From NCBI RefSeq assembly GCF_026340255.1, contig NZ_JAPEPJ010000001.1, positions 4,433,501-4,497,500 on the forward strand: a stretch of 64,000 nt of DNA, in the 5' to 3' direction. The notes beneath the pieces were generated by a model. That model searched no databases. It saw only the letters and a program-made list of their open reading frames with translations, and was not told the origin of the DNA. The position numbers were made by a program, and so were the translations under genes. Source of the DNA: Streptomyces sp. NBC_01408 (GTDB lineage: Bacteria; Actinomycetota; Actinomycetes; Streptomycetales; Streptomycetaceae). Position 1 is the first letter of the stretch. Every line of letters starts with the position of its first letter. This document shows positions 63,456-64,000 of the stretch, piece by piece.

Positions 63456-64000
63456 TCAGGAGGTCCCCATGGCCTTCTTCAGCTCGGCCGCGGCGTTGCG
63501 GTAGACCGCCAGCAGGTCGAGGTCCGCACCGGGATAGTTGACGATCTTGACCTGCTGGGCGCCCGTGTCGGGCAGGACGGTCCCGGTCGACATGTGCGCG
63601 TTGTCCAGGACCAGGGCCGGCTTCTTGGCGGAGAGCTCGGCCAGCTGCGCCGGGGTCACGGCCTCGGGTCCGTACGTGCCCACCGTGGTGACGCCCGCGA
63701 GCTTCGCCGACCAGGCGGTGAAGACCTGGGTGACGGCCGAAGGGCTCTTCCCGCCGGGCCAGGCGGTCTGGAGGTCCTTGTTCAGCCGCGCGTACTCGGT
63801 GTCGAAACCGGCCTTCCACCGCGTGGCGGCCTCCGCCGTCCCGAAGAGTCCGCCCAGCCTGTCGACCTCGGCCTTGACCTTGTCGGGGTCGTTGTCGAGG
63901 TTCACCTCGACCAGCTTCGCCTTCGAGCCGGCGGCTTCCTTGATCTTCGCGGCGTACGGCTCGAACGGCGCGTAGAGCACGAAGTCGGCCTGGGCGACGG
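63456..64000 (-). CDS. Metal-binding ABC substrate-binding protein, TroA/ZnuA-like (5' end missing)
   Basis: About 181 C-terminal residues; the frame is open at the window edge. The segments DFVLYAPFEPYAAKIKEAAG, a helical DPDKVKAEVDRLGGLFGT backbone and NYPGADLDLLAVYRNAAAELKKA resemble cluster-A metal-binding proteins (Zn/Mn class), with candidate ligands in VLDNAHMSTG. The metal cannot be told. The rest of the transporter would lie beyond the window. Confidence 0.6.
   Translation of the reverse strand, partial: VAQADFVLYAPFEPYAAKIKEAAGSKAKLVEVNLDNDPDKVKAEVDRLGGLFGTAEAATRWKAGFDTEYARLNKDLQTAWPGGKSPSAVTQVFTAWSAKLAGVTTVGTYGPEAVTPAQLAELSAKKPALVLDNAHMSTGTVLPDTGAQQVKIVNYPGADLDLLAVYRNAAAELKKAMGTS

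Overview
The window is high-GC actinobacterial DNA, most likely from a Streptomyces chromosome arm or a close relative. Supporting signs are strong G/C bias at third codon positions, many GTG starts, GTGA/ATGA stop-start overlaps, TANNNT -10 boxes, a Pls/PosA-type membrane NRPS, SpoIIE-type phosphatases fused to anti-sigma-like ATPase domains, and zinc-independent ribosomal protein paralogues. I see no insertion sequence, integrase, CRISPR array, rRNA or tRNA. Names come from reading motifs by eye; no database was searched.

Left part (1-12.8 kb): the end of a MASE1 membrane protein; a secreted subtilisin; a five-gene operon on the minus strand (betB, betA, QAC-transporter ATPase, fused double permease, lipoprotein) that makes and imports glycine betaine, with a divergent IclR regulator; an ABM monooxygenase; and an acyl-CoA ligase. 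From 12.9 to 17.7 kb lies a tightly overlapped four-gene operon: a fold-III PLP decarboxylase-like enzyme, a cysteine synthase fused to rhodanese, a SufS-like desulfurase and a SAM methyltransferase. It looks like a sulfur-transfer pathway for an unknown small molecule. From 17.8 to 20.3 kb is a Zur-type zinc-starvation block: rpmG-rpmE-cobW-like-rpsR on the minus strand and rpmB-rpsN on the plus strand, facing away from a 15-bp palindrome at 19736-19750.

Middle (20.4-45.6 kb): a serine hydrolase; an alpha/beta hydrolase plus MerR regulator with a MerR-type promoter; two large PAS/GAF/SpoIIE/HATPase phosphatases; small CBS, VOC, MarR and membrane proteins; an SMP-30-like secreted beta-propeller; a GapB-type GAPDH; a VanW protein; a 1304-aa Pls/PosA NRPS with an M1 aminopeptidase; and a three-gene set (unknown protein, MoxR ATPase, VWA metallopeptidase-like protein).

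Right part (45.7-64 kb): the most interesting locus is 45.7-53.1 kb. A FecBCD-type metal-chelate importer is co-transcribed with a DUF364-type protein, a GHMP kinase and a cysteine-synthase-fold PLP enzyme, and faces a divergent MFS exporter. A 15-bp sequence between them (51707-51721) resembles the Zur palindrome of the ribosomal block. I infer a small zinc-regulated system that makes, exports and re-imports a metallophore built from O-phosphoserine or a similar activated amino acid. Then come heme A synthase, an ECF sigma factor, a His/Met-rich membrane protein, an MFS plus six-hairpin glycosidase pair, a CaiA/CaiB/CaiC-like acyl-CoA set, and the end of a probable metal-binding lipoprotein cut by the window edge.
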